Below, piece by piece: positions 17,309 to 26,269 of a DNA stretch of 64,000 nt. Origin of the DNA: Burkholderia sp. HI2500 (GTDB lineage Bacteria; Pseudomonadota; Gammaproteobacteria; Burkholderiales; Burkholderiaceae); NCBI RefSeq assembly GCF_002223055.1, contig NZ_NKFL01000006.1, positions 2,542,001 to 2,606,000 of the forward strand, written 5' to 3'. The position numbers and the translations under genes are program-made. Within the stretch, counting starts at the first letter, position 1; the number at the start of each line of letters is the position of its first letter. The notes below the pieces were generated by a model. The model did not search any database. It worked only from the letters and a program-made list of their open reading frames with translations, and was not told the origin of the DNA.

Positions 17309-18043
17309 ATGAGCAGTAGCGTTTCAACGTCGTCAGGGCTTCGCGACAAGCCCGCCTATGTCGCCGAGATGGGCCGCGGATTGCGTGCGGCGCTGCCCGT
17401 CATGCTGGGTTTCGTGCCGTTCGCGCTCGTGCTGGGCGCGCAGGCCGCGCAGAAAGGGCTGAGCCTGTTCGAAGTGCCGATGATGACCGGCATGAACTTC
17501 GGCGGCGGCTCCGAATTCGCGGCGATCCATCTGTGGTCATCGCCGCCGCACATCGCGCTGATCGTCGCGATGTCGTTCCTCGTGAATTCGCGCCACATCC
17601 TGATGGGCGCCGCATTCGAGCCGTATATCCGCCGCCTGCCGCGCCGCCGCGCGTTCTTCGCGCTGTTCTTCATGTGCGACGAAAGCTGGGCGATGTCGCT
17701 CGCCGACGCCCGGGCGCGCTCGGCCACGCACATCAGCGTGCCCTATTACGCGGGCATCTGCATGGGGCTCTACCTGACGTGGATCTCGATGACCACGCTC
17801 GGCGCGGCGGTCGGCCCGACGATCGGCAACGTCGAGCAATATGGCTTCGACATGGCGTTCACGGCCGTGTTTCTGGTGCTGCTGCGCGGGATGTGGAAAG
17901 GAATGCGGGCAAGCCGCCCGTGGTTCGTGAGCCTCGTGGTCGCAGCGGCCACACACCTGGCCGTGCCCGGCGCATGGTACGTCGCGACCGGCGCCTGCGC
18001 GGGGCTGATCGCCGCGCTGCTGTGGGAGCCGCGCGATGCCTGA
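17309..18043 (+). CDS. azlC: AzlC family branched-chain amino-acid exporter subunit
   Basis: The product is 244 residues with multiple transmembrane segments and the AzlC signature: LPVMLGFVPFALVLGAQA near the N terminus, then SEFAAIHLW, and MSFLVNSRHILMGAAFEPY (abbreviated). AzlC forms the large subunit of the AzlCD exporter for branched-chain amino acids, and possibly others. The start is ATG 17309 with a strong GGAGGAG just upstream. It overlaps azlD by 8 bases (ATGCCTGA), which implies translational coupling. It is divergent from the Lrp-type regulator. Confidence 0.93.
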   Translation: MSSSVSTSSGLRDKPAYVAEMGRGLRAALPVMLGFVPFALVLGAQAAQKGLSLFEVPMMTGMNFGGGSEFAAIHLWSSPPHIALIVAMSFLVNSRHILMGAAFEPYIRRLPRRRAFFALFFMCDESWAMSLADARARSATHISVPYYAGICMGLYLTWISMTTLGAAVGPTIGNVEQYGFDMAFTAVFLVLLRGMWKGMRASRPWFVSLVVAAATHLAVPGAWYVATGACAGLIAALLWEPRDA

Positions 18044-18344
18044 TTTCCCGGATTTCAGCACGGTCGCGACGATCGTGCTGATGGCGTCGACCACCTATCT
18101 GTCGCGCATCCTCGGCTACGTGCTGCTGCGCAACCGCACGCTGAGCCCGCGGATGGCGTCGGTGATGGAGAACGTGCCCGGCTGCGTGCTGATCTCGGTG
18201 ATCGCGCCGGCCTTCGTGTCGACGCGCCCGGCCGACCTGCTCGCGCTGGCCATCACGCTGATCGCGGCGACGCGCCTGTCGATCCTGCCGACCGTCATCG
18301 TCGGCGTCGTGTCGGCCGGCCTGCTGCGGCACCTGCTCGGCTGA
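18036..18344 (+). CDS. azlD: AzlD family exporter subunit
   Basis: The product is 102 residues, the normal size for AzlD, with three or four hydrophobic helices. Landmarks are TTYLSRILGYVLL and the conserved MENVPGCVLISVIAP. It partners AzlC in the inner membrane. Translation starts inside the azlC stop region. A terminator hairpin follows at 18388. Confidence 0.92.
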   Translation: MPDFPDFSTVATIVLMASTTYLSRILGYVLLRNRTLSPRMASVMENVPGCVLISVIAPAFVSTRPADLLALAITLIAATRLSILPTVIVGVVSAGLLRHLLG

Positions 18345-18387
18345 GCGGTTCCGACCCGCCGCGCGCACCGCGGCACGGCCACCGACG

Positions 18388-18413
18388 AACGGGCGCGCGA
18401 TGCGCCCGTTTTC
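18388..18413 (+). terminator. Intrinsic terminator after azlCD
   Basis: A perfect 9-bp stem, AACGGGCGC/GCGCCCGTT, has a 5-base loop and is followed by TTC. Confidence 0.6.
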
Positions 18414-18524
18414 ACATCCGCGCCCACCGCGCGACACGACGATCCTCACGCGGGAATGCTAGCCTTGTGGCTTGCGCCACGCTGCATTCCCCTCTCATTG
18501 CCCAACTCCGCGAGGATCGTCCCG

Positions 18525-19304
18525 ATGCCAGAAACCCGCCCGCTGTTCGACCGCGTCCTGCTCACCAACGACGACGGAATCGACGCCCCCGGCCTTGACG
18601 TGCTCGAACAGGTCGCCACGCAACTGGCGCGCGAAGTGTGGATCGTCGCACCGGCGGAAGACCAGAGCGGCACGTCGCACTCGCTGAGCCTGCACGAACC
18701 GCTACGCGTGCATCGCAAGGGCGAACGCCGCTTCGCGGTGCGCGGCACGCCCGGCGATTGCGTCGCCATCGCGATCAGCCACCTGATGAAGGACGCACGG
18801 CCCGACATCGTGCTATCCGGCGTCAATCGCGGTGGGAATCTCGGCACCGAAACGGTGTTTTCCGGCACGGTGGGCGCCGCGATGACGAGCATGCTGGTCG
18901 GCGTGCCGGCCATCGCGCTGAGTCAGGCCTTCATCGATCGCAACGCGGTGCCGTGGGACACGGCACGCACGCTTGCGCCGGACGTCATTCGCCAGCTCGT
19001 GGCCGCGGGCTGGGACGGCGACGCCTGCCTGAACGTGAATTTCCCGCCGCGGCCCGCGCAGGACGTGCGCGGCCTCAAGGTGACGAACCAGGGCGCCGGT
19101 ACGCTGCAGGGCGTCGAGATCGTGTCGGGGCGCGACCCGCGCGACCTCGAGTATCACTGGCTGAAGCTCTCGCGCGCGCCGCGCGACGACGATGCGGATT
19201 CGGAAACGGTCGCGCTGGGTGACGGGTATGTCGCCGTCACGCCGCTGAAGTTCGAGCGCACGCACGATCAGGCACTCGCGCAACTGCGGTCGCGGCTCGG
19301 CTGA
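18525..19304 (+). CDS. surE: SurE-type 5'-nucleotidase
   Basis: The product is 259 residues of the SurE family: survival proteins that dephosphorylate nucleoside 5'/3'-monophosphates using a divalent metal. The metal-site motif is at the N terminus (LLTNDDGIDAPGL). It is followed by WIVAPAEDQSGTSHSLS, RGTPGDCVAIAISHL and LSGVNRGGNLGTETVFSGTVGAAM (abbreviated). GAGGA precedes ATG 18525. The usual pcm and rpoS neighbours of surE are absent, so this may be a second, accessory copy. An octanucleotide array lies 91 bases downstream. Confidence 0.93.
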   Translation: MPETRPLFDRVLLTNDDGIDAPGLDVLEQVATQLAREVWIVAPAEDQSGTSHSLSLHEPLRVHRKGERRFAVRGTPGDCVAIAISHLMKDARPDIVLSGVNRGGNLGTETVFSGTVGAAMTSMLVGVPAIALSQAFIDRNAVPWDTARTLAPDVIRQLVAAGWDGDACLNVNFPPRPAQDVRGLKVTNQGAGTLQGVEIVSGRDPRDLEYHWLKLSRAPRDDDADSETVALGDGYVAVTPLKFERTHDQALAQLRSRLG

Positions 19305-19395
19305 TCGCGTCGTTTGGCAAGTTAGCGGTCGCGGTAATCGCGCAGGTGACATCTGCGCGCGGGTTCGCGGCCGCTTCACTGCATTACTGCATTCC

Positions 19396-19531
19396 CGCTT
19401 CTCCGCTTCTCCGCTTCTCCGCTTCTCCGCTTCTCCGCTTCTCCGCTTCTCCGCTTCTCCGCTTCTCCGCTTCTCCGAGTCTTCGAGTCTTCGAGTCTTC
19501 GAGTCTTCGAGTCCCCGAGTCCCCGAGTCCC
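19396..19531. repeat. 17-unit octanucleotide tandem array with three unit variants
   Basis: The stretch is read as 17 perfect 8-bp units: ten CGCTTCTC, then four CGAGTCTT, then three CGAGTCCC. A degenerate unit CGCTTCAA contains the stop codon of the SDR gene at 19536-19538. The block order shows stepwise expansion of variants. It lies between surE (ending 19304) and the SDR gene, and touches the end of the latter. Confidence 0.97.
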
Positions 19532-19535
19532 CGCT

Positions 19536-20357
19536 TCAAGTCAGGTTCATTCCCCCGTCGAGCATCACGATCTCGCCCGTCACGTAATCGGACGCGACGA
19601 GCATCGCGACCGTCTGCGCGATGTCATCCGGCGTCGCCGGACGGCGCATCGGCGCGCGCTCGCGCCAAAGCTGCTGCGCATCCGTCCAGTCGGCCGTGAG
19701 CGGCGTATCGACGAGCCCCGGCGCGACCGCATTGACGCGAATCGCCGGCGCGAGCGTTTTCGCGAGCAGCCGCGTCGTGTGATTGAGCGCGGCCTTCGCC
19801 GCCGCATACGGAATCGACGCGCCTTTCGGCCGCACGCCCGCATGCGAGCTGACGTTCACCACGCACCCGGCCCGCCCATGCGACGCCGCCTCGCGCAGCG
19901 CGGCCTCCGCCTCGGCGACGAGCCGGAACGGCGCAATCACGTTGATCTCGTGCATCTCGCGCCACACGTCGGGCGTCGCCGCAGCGAGATCGTCATGCGG
20001 AATCACGCGGCTGACGCCCGCATTGTTGACGAGCACGTCGAGCCGCCCGTGCATGGCCACGGCTTCGCGGATCAGCCGCACACGCTCGTTATCGTCGGCG
20101 AGATCGGCCTGCACATAGGCCGCACCGAGTTCGCGCGCCATCGCACGTCCCTCGTCGGCCGAGCGGCGCGAATGCAGGATCACCGCGTAGCCGTCCGCCG
20201 CCAGACGGCGCGCGATCGCCGCGCCGATCCCCGACGTCGATCCGGTGACGAGCGCGACCGGCCGATGCACGCGCGATGCGCGCGGCTCGGCGACGGTTTC
20301 GGTTTCAGGTTCCGTTTCGGAAATCGGGGCAGACATCGGCGGGAGCGGCGCGTCCAT
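19536..20357 (-). CDS. Short-chain dehydrogenase/reductase (FabG-like)
   Basis: The product is 273 residues. The classical SDR fold follows an N-terminal extension of about 30 residues rich in Glu, Thr and Pro. The cofactor motif is TGSTSGIG. NNAG comes next, then the catalytic Ser in NVSSHAG and the YAAAK motif. The C terminus, YVTGEIVMLDGGMNL, is typical of FabG-like 3-oxoacyl reductases; the substrate is unknown. Start choice is uncertain: ATG 20357 was taken, and ATG 20336 would remove 7 residues. The stop codon lies inside the last degenerate unit of the octanucleotide array. Confidence 0.88.
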   Translation of the reverse strand: MDAPLPPMSAPISETEPETETVAEPRASRVHRPVALVTGSTSGIGAAIARRLAADGYAVILHSRRSADEGRAMARELGAAYVQADLADDNERVRLIREAVAMHGRLDVLVNNAGVSRVIPHDDLAAATPDVWREMHEINVIAPFRLVAEAEAALREAASHGRAGCVVNVSSHAGVRPKGASIPYAAAKAALNHTTRLLAKTLAPAIRVNAVAPGLVDTPLTADWTDAQQLWRERAPMRRPATPDDIAQTVAMLVASDYVTGEIVMLDGGMNLT

Positions 20358-20371
20358 ATCGGGGAACCCTG

Positions 20372-20542
20372 TCAGTGGCGTTCCCGCATCATAAGCGCGA
20401 CGACGCCCCATGACACGAACGTGACGGCGACCACCACCGGGATTGAATCGGTCAAGCCGAAGCGGCCGGCCGTCAGGTGCCGGATCCATTCGATGCCGAG
20501 CCGGAGCGGCATGAGCGATCTGCCGGCCGGGACGGAAACCAT
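20372..20542 (-). CDS. Possible small membrane protein
   Basis: This is a 56-residue frame ending 14 bases before the SDR start. It has strongly GC-biased third positions from ATG 20542 or 20512. It contains one likely transmembrane helix near the C terminus (SIPVVVAVTFVSWGVVALMM) followed by a basic tail, RERH. No clear RBS is seen and no family is recognised. Close spacing suggests co-transcription with the SDR gene. Confidence 0.4.
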   Translation of the reverse strand: MVSVPAGRSLMPLRLGIEWIRHLTAGRFGLTDSIPVVVAVTFVSWGVVALMMRERH

Positions 20543-20736
20543 CGCCTGCTGTCGCGCCCCGTTTGCGTGTGAGCCGCCGAAGCAGTCACCGCGTTGGCGC
20601 ATGGCGTCCCCGCCGCGCGGCCCAAGGACAGATCCCCGGGGCAGGCCGCTTCCTGCCTCGCGGCCGCGGCCCGCACCGTCGCGTCAAATGAAGGGGAAGA
20701 GACGCGGCCCGCGTCGCAGCGGGCCGCTAGCAGCCG

Positions 20737-23403
20737 CTACGTGCCGGCCAGCGCCAGCGACGGCGCGAGCGCGCTGTTCGGATCCTGCCCGTTCCAGGTG
20801 CTCACCCATGCGTCGTTCGGCGTCGACCCCATCACGAAGTCGAGCGTGCCGCCGGCCTTCATCTCGTCGTACGTGATATACGGCCGATGCAGCGGCGTGC
20901 CGTTCAGGCTGACCGACTGGACATAGCGATTGACCGATGACGGCGCGCCGCCGCCGGCCGTATGCGCGGTCACCTTGAAGCGCCGCGTCGCGCCGAACTT
21001 CAGGCTCTTGCCGTCCCCGCCGCCCGACGCCACCGGAATGTCGATCGTCGCCTCCTCGAACAGCGGCGTGCCGAGGTAGAACACGCCGCCCACCGGATTC
21101 AGCGAATAAATGCCAAGCGCGGACAGCACGTACCACGCGGACAACTGCCCGCAATCGTCGTTGCCGGGAATCGCCGCATCGCGCACGCGGCGCGGATCGG
21201 CCAGCGTGGCCTTCAGGCTGTCGCCACTGAGCAGCGCGCGATCGCCGGCCGTCAGCGTCAGCGAGTACATGTCGTCCATCACCGACCGCACGCGATCCTG
21301 CGTCTTCGACGGCATCCCCGCGACGTCGTACAGGTACGGCAGGTGGTTCGCCGGCTCGTTCCCCGCGAAGAACTGGCCGCTGCGTCCGGTCAGGTCCGGA
21401 AAGCCCTGGTTGTTGAGGAAGGTCAGCGGATTGGCCGGATCGAACGTGCGGTCGAGCTGCGCGATGAACTGGCTCTTGCCGCCGAGCAGCGCCACGAGGC
21501 CGGGGAAGTCGTGGAAGATGTTCCACGTATCGACCCACGAATTCGATTCGGAGAAGTCCGTCTTCTCGGCGGCCGTCGGGTCGAAGCCCGCGACCCAGTT
21601 GCCCTGCGCATCCTTCGGCTGCGCAAACTTCCAGCCGTTGTTCGGCACCGGGTTGAACACGTTCCGGTAGTTCTGGCTGCGCTGCAGGTAGGGCCGGTAG
21701 TCGGCCGTGCTCTTGCCCGCCGCCTTGCCGACCGCGGCCGTCGCCCAGTCGTCGAACGAATAGTCCTGCGTCGTCGACACCGATGCGTTGTCGCCCGCGG
21801 TCACGTAGCCGCTCTGCCGGTACTGGTCGAAGCCGTGCGCGCTCGCGTTCTGCGTGGTCGTCAATGCAGTCCAGATGTCGTCGATGCCCGCGCTCGTCAG
21901 GTGCTTCAGGTATGCATCGGCGATCAGCGGGATCGACGGGTGGCCGGCCATCGTGAAGGTTTCCGTCTGCGCGAGCGGCCACACCGGCAGCTCGCCCTTG
22001 CCGTTCTGCCTGAACTGCGTGAGCAGCGACTTCACCCAGCCGTCGACGCGCTCGGGCTGCACCAGCGTCATCAACGGCGACTCGGCGCGGAAGGTGTCCC
22101 ACAGCGAGAACGTCGACGAATAGTCGAAGCCCGGATTCGCATGCTTGCTCGTGGTCGGCGGCGACGTCGTGCCGTCGTTGGTCGAATCGGTGCCGACGTA
22201 GCTGCCGTCCGCATTGTTGTAGACGGTCGGCGCGAGCATCGTGCGGTACAGCGACGTGTAGAACATCGTCCGCTGGTCGGCGCTGCCGCCCTTGATCCGG
22301 ATCCGGTCGAGCGCGGCGCTCCACACGCGCTCGGCCGCGCCGCGCACCTGGTCGAACGACTTCGCGCCGACTTCCGAGGCGAGATTGGCCTGCGCATCCG
22401 CGACGCTCGACGGCGAGATGCCGACCTTCACCGTCACCGCGCCGCCGCTGTCGTTGCCGTCGGCGAACGTCAGGTAGGCCTTGAAGCCGTCGGCGCTGAA
22501 TGCAACGCGCTTCGTATCGAACGGCTTCGAGAAACGCGCGACGAAATACGTCGGCTTGTTGTTCGCCCAGTTGTTCGTGATCTCCCAGCCGGCGATCGTC
22601 TGCGCATCGATCACCTGGAGCTTGCCGCTCGCGGTCGAGCCGCCGATCGGGTTGTCGATGCTGACGATCATGCTGCGCTTCTGTGCGGCCGCGCTCGGGA
22701 AATACGTGTAGCGATGCACGCCCGCATGCGCGGTGGCCGTCATCTCCGCGAGGATCTTCGCGCCCTGCACGTTCCACGGCGTGTTGCCGCTGCCGACCGG
22801 CGCCATCTTCACGCGGTAGTAGCCGGGGCTCGCGGTTTCGTCGTCGTGGCTGAACGACGCGTTGTAGGTGATCGACGAATCGGCCGCGACCTTCGCCAGC
22901 GTCGCGGTGTCGACCGGCGCCAGCGTCGGCAGGAACCGCACTTCGCCGCCCGAGCCGATGCCGGTGCCCGACAGGTGCGTATGCGTGAAGCCGGTGATGA
23001 ACGGATCGTCGTACTGGTAGCCCGACGTGCGATCCCAGTTCCACGGCAGCGTGTGCGCACCGCCGGTCGTGTCCGGCCCGAGCTGCACCATCCCGAACGG
23101 CACGGTCGCGCCCGGGTACACGTGGCCGTGGCCCCGCACGCCGCTGCTCCAGTCTGCGTTGATGTCGAGATTCGCGGTACCGATCATCGGATCGACGCTG
23201 TGCAGCACCGACCGCTTGGCCGCGCCGCCGTTTTCGCCTTGATCGTTCTGATCGCCCTGGTCGTTCTGGTTGCCTTGATCGTTCTGGTTGCCCTGCACGT
23301 TCGACCGCTGCGCGAGCACGCTCGCATCCGTCGAACCCTGATCGCCGCCGCACCCCGACAACACGGCAAGGCACCCGATACCCACCACATGACGTAGCTT
23401 CAT
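20737..23403 (-). CDS. GH92 alpha-mannosidase lipoprotein (first copy)
   Basis: The product is 888 residues. The signal peptide ends in AVLSGC-GG, a lipobox. A low-complexity tether (about 35-58, repeats of QGNQND and QGDQND) precedes a full GH92 domain. Family marks include VDPMIGTAN, VPFGMVQLGPDT, THTHLSGTG, LWDTFRAESPLMTL, and near the C terminus GNDDCGQLSAWYVLSALGIY, with acidic residues of the catalytic site. GH92 enzymes are calcium-dependent inverting exo-alpha-mannosidases that trim mannose-rich glycans. GGGAGGGA precedes ATG 23403. It lies 67 bases after a second GH92 gene, so they form an operon. Confidence 0.93.
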   Translation of the reverse strand: MKLRHVVGIGCLAVLSGCGGDQGSTDASVLAQRSNVQGNQNDQGNQNDQGDQNDQGENGGAAKRSVLHSVDPMIGTANLDINADWSSGVRGHGHVYPGATVPFGMVQLGPDTTGGAHTLPWNWDRTSGYQYDDPFITGFTHTHLSGTGIGSGGEVRFLPTLAPVDTATLAKVAADSSITYNASFSHDDETASPGYYRVKMAPVGSGNTPWNVQGAKILAEMTATAHAGVHRYTYFPSAAAQKRSMIVSIDNPIGGSTASGKLQVIDAQTIAGWEITNNWANNKPTYFVARFSKPFDTKRVAFSADGFKAYLTFADGNDSGGAVTVKVGISPSSVADAQANLASEVGAKSFDQVRGAAERVWSAALDRIRIKGGSADQRTMFYTSLYRTMLAPTVYNNADGSYVGTDSTNDGTTSPPTTSKHANPGFDYSSTFSLWDTFRAESPLMTLVQPERVDGWVKSLLTQFRQNGKGELPVWPLAQTETFTMAGHPSIPLIADAYLKHLTSAGIDDIWTALTTTQNASAHGFDQYRQSGYVTAGDNASVSTTQDYSFDDWATAAVGKAAGKSTADYRPYLQRSQNYRNVFNPVPNNGWKFAQPKDAQGNWVAGFDPTAAEKTDFSESNSWVDTWNIFHDFPGLVALLGGKSQFIAQLDRTFDPANPLTFLNNQGFPDLTGRSGQFFAGNEPANHLPYLYDVAGMPSKTQDRVRSVMDDMYSLTLTAGDRALLSGDSLKATLADPRRVRDAAIPGNDDCGQLSAWYVLSALGIYSLNPVGGVFYLGTPLFEEATIDIPVASGGGDGKSLKFGATRRFKVTAHTAGGGAPSSVNRYVQSVSLNGTPLHRPYITYDEMKAGGTLDFVMGSTPNDAWVSTWNGQDPNSALAPSLALAGT

Positions 23404-23470
23404 CCGTTCGTCCCTCCCTCTCTCTGCGTCGATCCTGTTGGCAAGAACCGCTCGTTGATCCCCCTGGCCG

Positions 23471-25942
23471 TTACGGCGCGCTGGCCGCCCGCGGGAACGA
23501 CGGCATCGCCGATGCGTCGGTGCCCCAGGTCGTGGCGCTCGCGTCGGCCGTCATCGCGTACGACAGCTTTCCGCCCTTCGCGATCTGCTCGAACGGCAGC
23601 CACGCGGTGGAGTAAGGTGCGCCGTTCAGCTTCAGCGACTTCACATAGAACGACGCGTTGTCGCCCGAGCCTGCACCCGGCGCGACGATGTGCAACAGTC
23701 GGTAGCTGCCGTCCTTCTGCCCGACGCGCACCGTGATCTTCTCGAACTGCGGGCTCGACAGCGCGACGCCGCTGACGCCCGGCACGACCGGATAAAGACC
23801 GAGCGCGGCCCACACGTACCAGCCGGAGATCGCGCCGAGATCATCGTTGCCCGGCAGCCCGGCCGCGCCGGTGCCGAACTCGTTCGCGAGCGACGCGTGC
23901 AGCACGCGCTGCGTATGCGACGGCGCGCCGGCCCATGCGTAGACCCACGGCACGGCCATCGTCACTTCGTTGCCGACGTAGAAATACGGCTGCACGGTGC
24001 CGATGTTCAGGTGCGTGAAGAACGTGTCGAGGCGCTTGACGACCGGCGCGGCGCCGCCCGCCTGCGCGACCACGCCGGCGAGATCGTGCGGCACGTACCA
24101 CGTGTACTGCTCGGCATTGCCTTCCATGAAGCCGGTGCCGTCGGTGACCCACGCGCCGGCCGACGTCTTCGGCTGGATCGCGCCCTGATCGAACAGGTTG
24201 TGCCAGTTGCCGCTCGACTTCAGCAGCGCACCGGCCGTCGTCGTGTCGCCGAGCGCCGTCGCGAAGCGCGACACCGCGAAATCGCGCACCGCATATTCGA
24301 GCGTGTTCGACGCGGTCTGGTTGTCGCCCGAGCCCGACGACGGCACGTAGCCGAGCCGGTCGTAGTCCGCGCGGCTGCCCATCACCGGCGTGCCGGCGCA
24401 CGCGGCGCCCGGCGCCGTGCTGTTCTTCATGATCGACAGCGCGGCCTGCGTGTCGAAGTTCGTCGCACCGAACGCATGGGCGTTCGCGACGATGATCGAG
24501 CCCGCATCGCCCGGCATCACGGCCGTCTCGGTATTGAAGTACGCCCAGCGCGGGAACGCGCCGCACGCCTTCGCATCGAGCACGAGCGACTGCACGATGT
24601 CGCTGGTGCGCACCGGGTCGAGCAGCGCCTGCAGCTGGATGAACGAGCGGTCGATGTCCCAGCCGGAGAAGTTCGCGTACATCGTGCGGCCTTTCTCGAC
24701 CTGACGTGTCGGCGCGGCCGCTGCGCCGTTCGACGCGTAGAAGTCCGGATACTGGCCGTTCACGTCGTTGAACACGTTCGGGTGCAGCGACGCGTGATAC
24801 AGCGCGGTGTAGAACTTCGTCTTGTCGGCGTCGCTGCCGCCGGTGACCTGGATCGCGTTCAGGCGCGCGTTCCACGCGGTGCTCGCCGCGCGGCGCACGG
24901 TGTCGAATCGCCAGTTCCGGTTGCCTTGCGCATCCGTCTCCGGATTCTCCGCGCGCAGGTTCGCCTTCGCATTCGCTTCGCTGACGAACGAGATGCCGAG
25001 CTTCATCATCACGTCGGGATGCTTGCGGTCGACATTGAACGTCACCGTCACCGGGCTGTTGTTCGACAACGCCGGCTTCGACGCGAACGGCTGGCTGAAT
25101 TCCGCGTAGTAGTAGACGGGCACCGCATGCCCGGCCCAGCAGAATCCGCCGCCCGCGATCGTGCCCGACAACGCGCGGTCGCCGACCTGGCTGATTGTGT
25201 CGGCCGTCGTGCCCTGCGCGCGGTTGTTCAGCACGGTCGGATCGATCGCGATCGTCGCCTGCTGGCCCTGCGCGAGTGCCGGATACGTGAAGCGGGCGAA
25301 GCCGGTGCGCACCGTCGTCGTCAGCTCGGCCTTGATGCCGTTGCCGAGCGTGACGCCGTAATAGCCGGCCTGCGCGGTTTCGTTCGCGTGAGTGAAGCTG
25401 GCCGGCGTGCCGGCGTCGCCCGGTGCGAGCTGCGGCATCACGTTCAGGTAGCCGCCGTTCGCCCAGCAGCCGGTGCCGCTCAGGTGCAGGATGCTGAATG
25501 CATTGATCGACGTGTCGCCGTACCAGTAGCCGCCGGAGAAACCGGAGCCGTCGCCCTTGCTGCTGTCGTATTGGGCAGTCGGCGTCATCGGGCTCCATTG
25601 CATCATCCCGAACGGGACCGTCGGCCCCGGGAACGTGCCGCCGCCGAGACCCGAGCCGACCGGGTCGGCCGGCTGGTCGGTCGCGTAGTCGGTGCCGATC
25701 AGCGGATTGACGTATTGCGCGACGCGGATGTCGGCGTTTTTCTTCGACGACTCGTTGCCGTTGCTGTTGTCGTTTTCGTTACCGTTGTCGTTGCCGCCGT
25801 TGCCGTTTTCATTGCCCTGCGACTGCGCGGCAGCCGACAGGTTCGCCGCGGCCACCGACGGTGAATCGCCATCACCACCGCAGGCAGACAAGACCACGCA
25901 CAGCGCCAGCAGCGCCGTTCCCAACCCCCAGTTCCTGGACAT
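23471..25942 (-). CDS. GH92 alpha-mannosidase lipoprotein (second copy)
   Basis: The product is 823 residues. The signal peptide ends in VVLSAC-GG, a lipobox. An Asn/Gly/Glu-rich tether follows (about 45-68, NENGNGG and DNGNEND). The GH92 domain has VNPLIGTDY, VPFGMMQWSP, LHLSGTGCWANGG, SGWDIDRSFIQLQALLDP and GNDDLGAISGWYVWAALGLYP. Both copies keep the GNDD-x-G-x-x-S-x-WY signature but differ widely elsewhere, so they may have different linkage preferences. The start is ATG 25942, with GGAGACG 7 bases upstream; the longer open frame lacks start signals. It is first in the two-gene operon. Confidence 0.93.
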   Translation of the reverse strand: MSRNWGLGTALLALCVVLSACGGDGDSPSVAAANLSAAAQSQGNENGNGGNDNGNENDNSNGNESSKKNADIRVAQYVNPLIGTDYATDQPADPVGSGLGGGTFPGPTVPFGMMQWSPMTPTAQYDSSKGDGSGFSGGYWYGDTSINAFSILHLSGTGCWANGGYLNVMPQLAPGDAGTPASFTHANETAQAGYYGVTLGNGIKAELTTTVRTGFARFTYPALAQGQQATIAIDPTVLNNRAQGTTADTISQVGDRALSGTIAGGGFCWAGHAVPVYYYAEFSQPFASKPALSNNSPVTVTFNVDRKHPDVMMKLGISFVSEANAKANLRAENPETDAQGNRNWRFDTVRRAASTAWNARLNAIQVTGGSDADKTKFYTALYHASLHPNVFNDVNGQYPDFYASNGAAAAPTRQVEKGRTMYANFSGWDIDRSFIQLQALLDPVRTSDIVQSLVLDAKACGAFPRWAYFNTETAVMPGDAGSIIVANAHAFGATNFDTQAALSIMKNSTAPGAACAGTPVMGSRADYDRLGYVPSSGSGDNQTASNTLEYAVRDFAVSRFATALGDTTTAGALLKSSGNWHNLFDQGAIQPKTSAGAWVTDGTGFMEGNAEQYTWYVPHDLAGVVAQAGGAAPVVKRLDTFFTHLNIGTVQPYFYVGNEVTMAVPWVYAWAGAPSHTQRVLHASLANEFGTGAAGLPGNDDLGAISGWYVWAALGLYPVVPGVSGVALSSPQFEKITVRVGQKDGSYRLLHIVAPGAGSGDNASFYVKSLKLNGAPYSTAWLPFEQIAKGGKLSYAMTADASATTWGTDASAMPSFPRAASAP

Positions 25943-26269
25943 CGCCCGTCTCCGTATCGTTCTTGAATCAGGATGGTGATTCGAACTACTGAGCTTTAAA
26001 TCAGGATGCTTTTGATGAATTCCGCTTGCCCGGCCGATCGGTCGAAAATCCCGGGGGCGTGTCGTTATTGCCGAATGCGCACACCGGGAAAAAGACGCGC
26101 CGGCATGTGGAAATACCGGCGCCCAGGAGCGGACAATGCGCACAAGCGTGCCCAAATAAACGCGATTTCTCTACCCCGTGTTTTTACGAATTTTTATTTT
26201 GTTTATCTAAACAAGCGGTTATTGATTCGGTTTTTATGTGGAATGGGGCATTGAATGCGCGATTGGCGA
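25943..26269. promoter_or_regulatory. AT-rich control region upstream of the GH92 operon
   Basis: This 327-base region holds no gene. It is much more AT-rich than its surroundings, especially 26150-26260. It contains a dyad GCGCCGG-N12-CCGGCGC (26097-26122), which could be an operator or an RNA hairpin. It probably carries the GH92 operon promoter (minus strand). Confidence 0.45.

Noticed and set aside
19396..19531. CRISPR array
   Set aside because: The units are contiguous 8-mers without spacers; it is a simple tandem repeat.
20962..23397. A very long plus-strand open frame opposite the first GH92 gene
   Set aside because: It is the antisense shadow of a real GC-rich gene: Arg/His/Ala-rich, no domains, no RBS.
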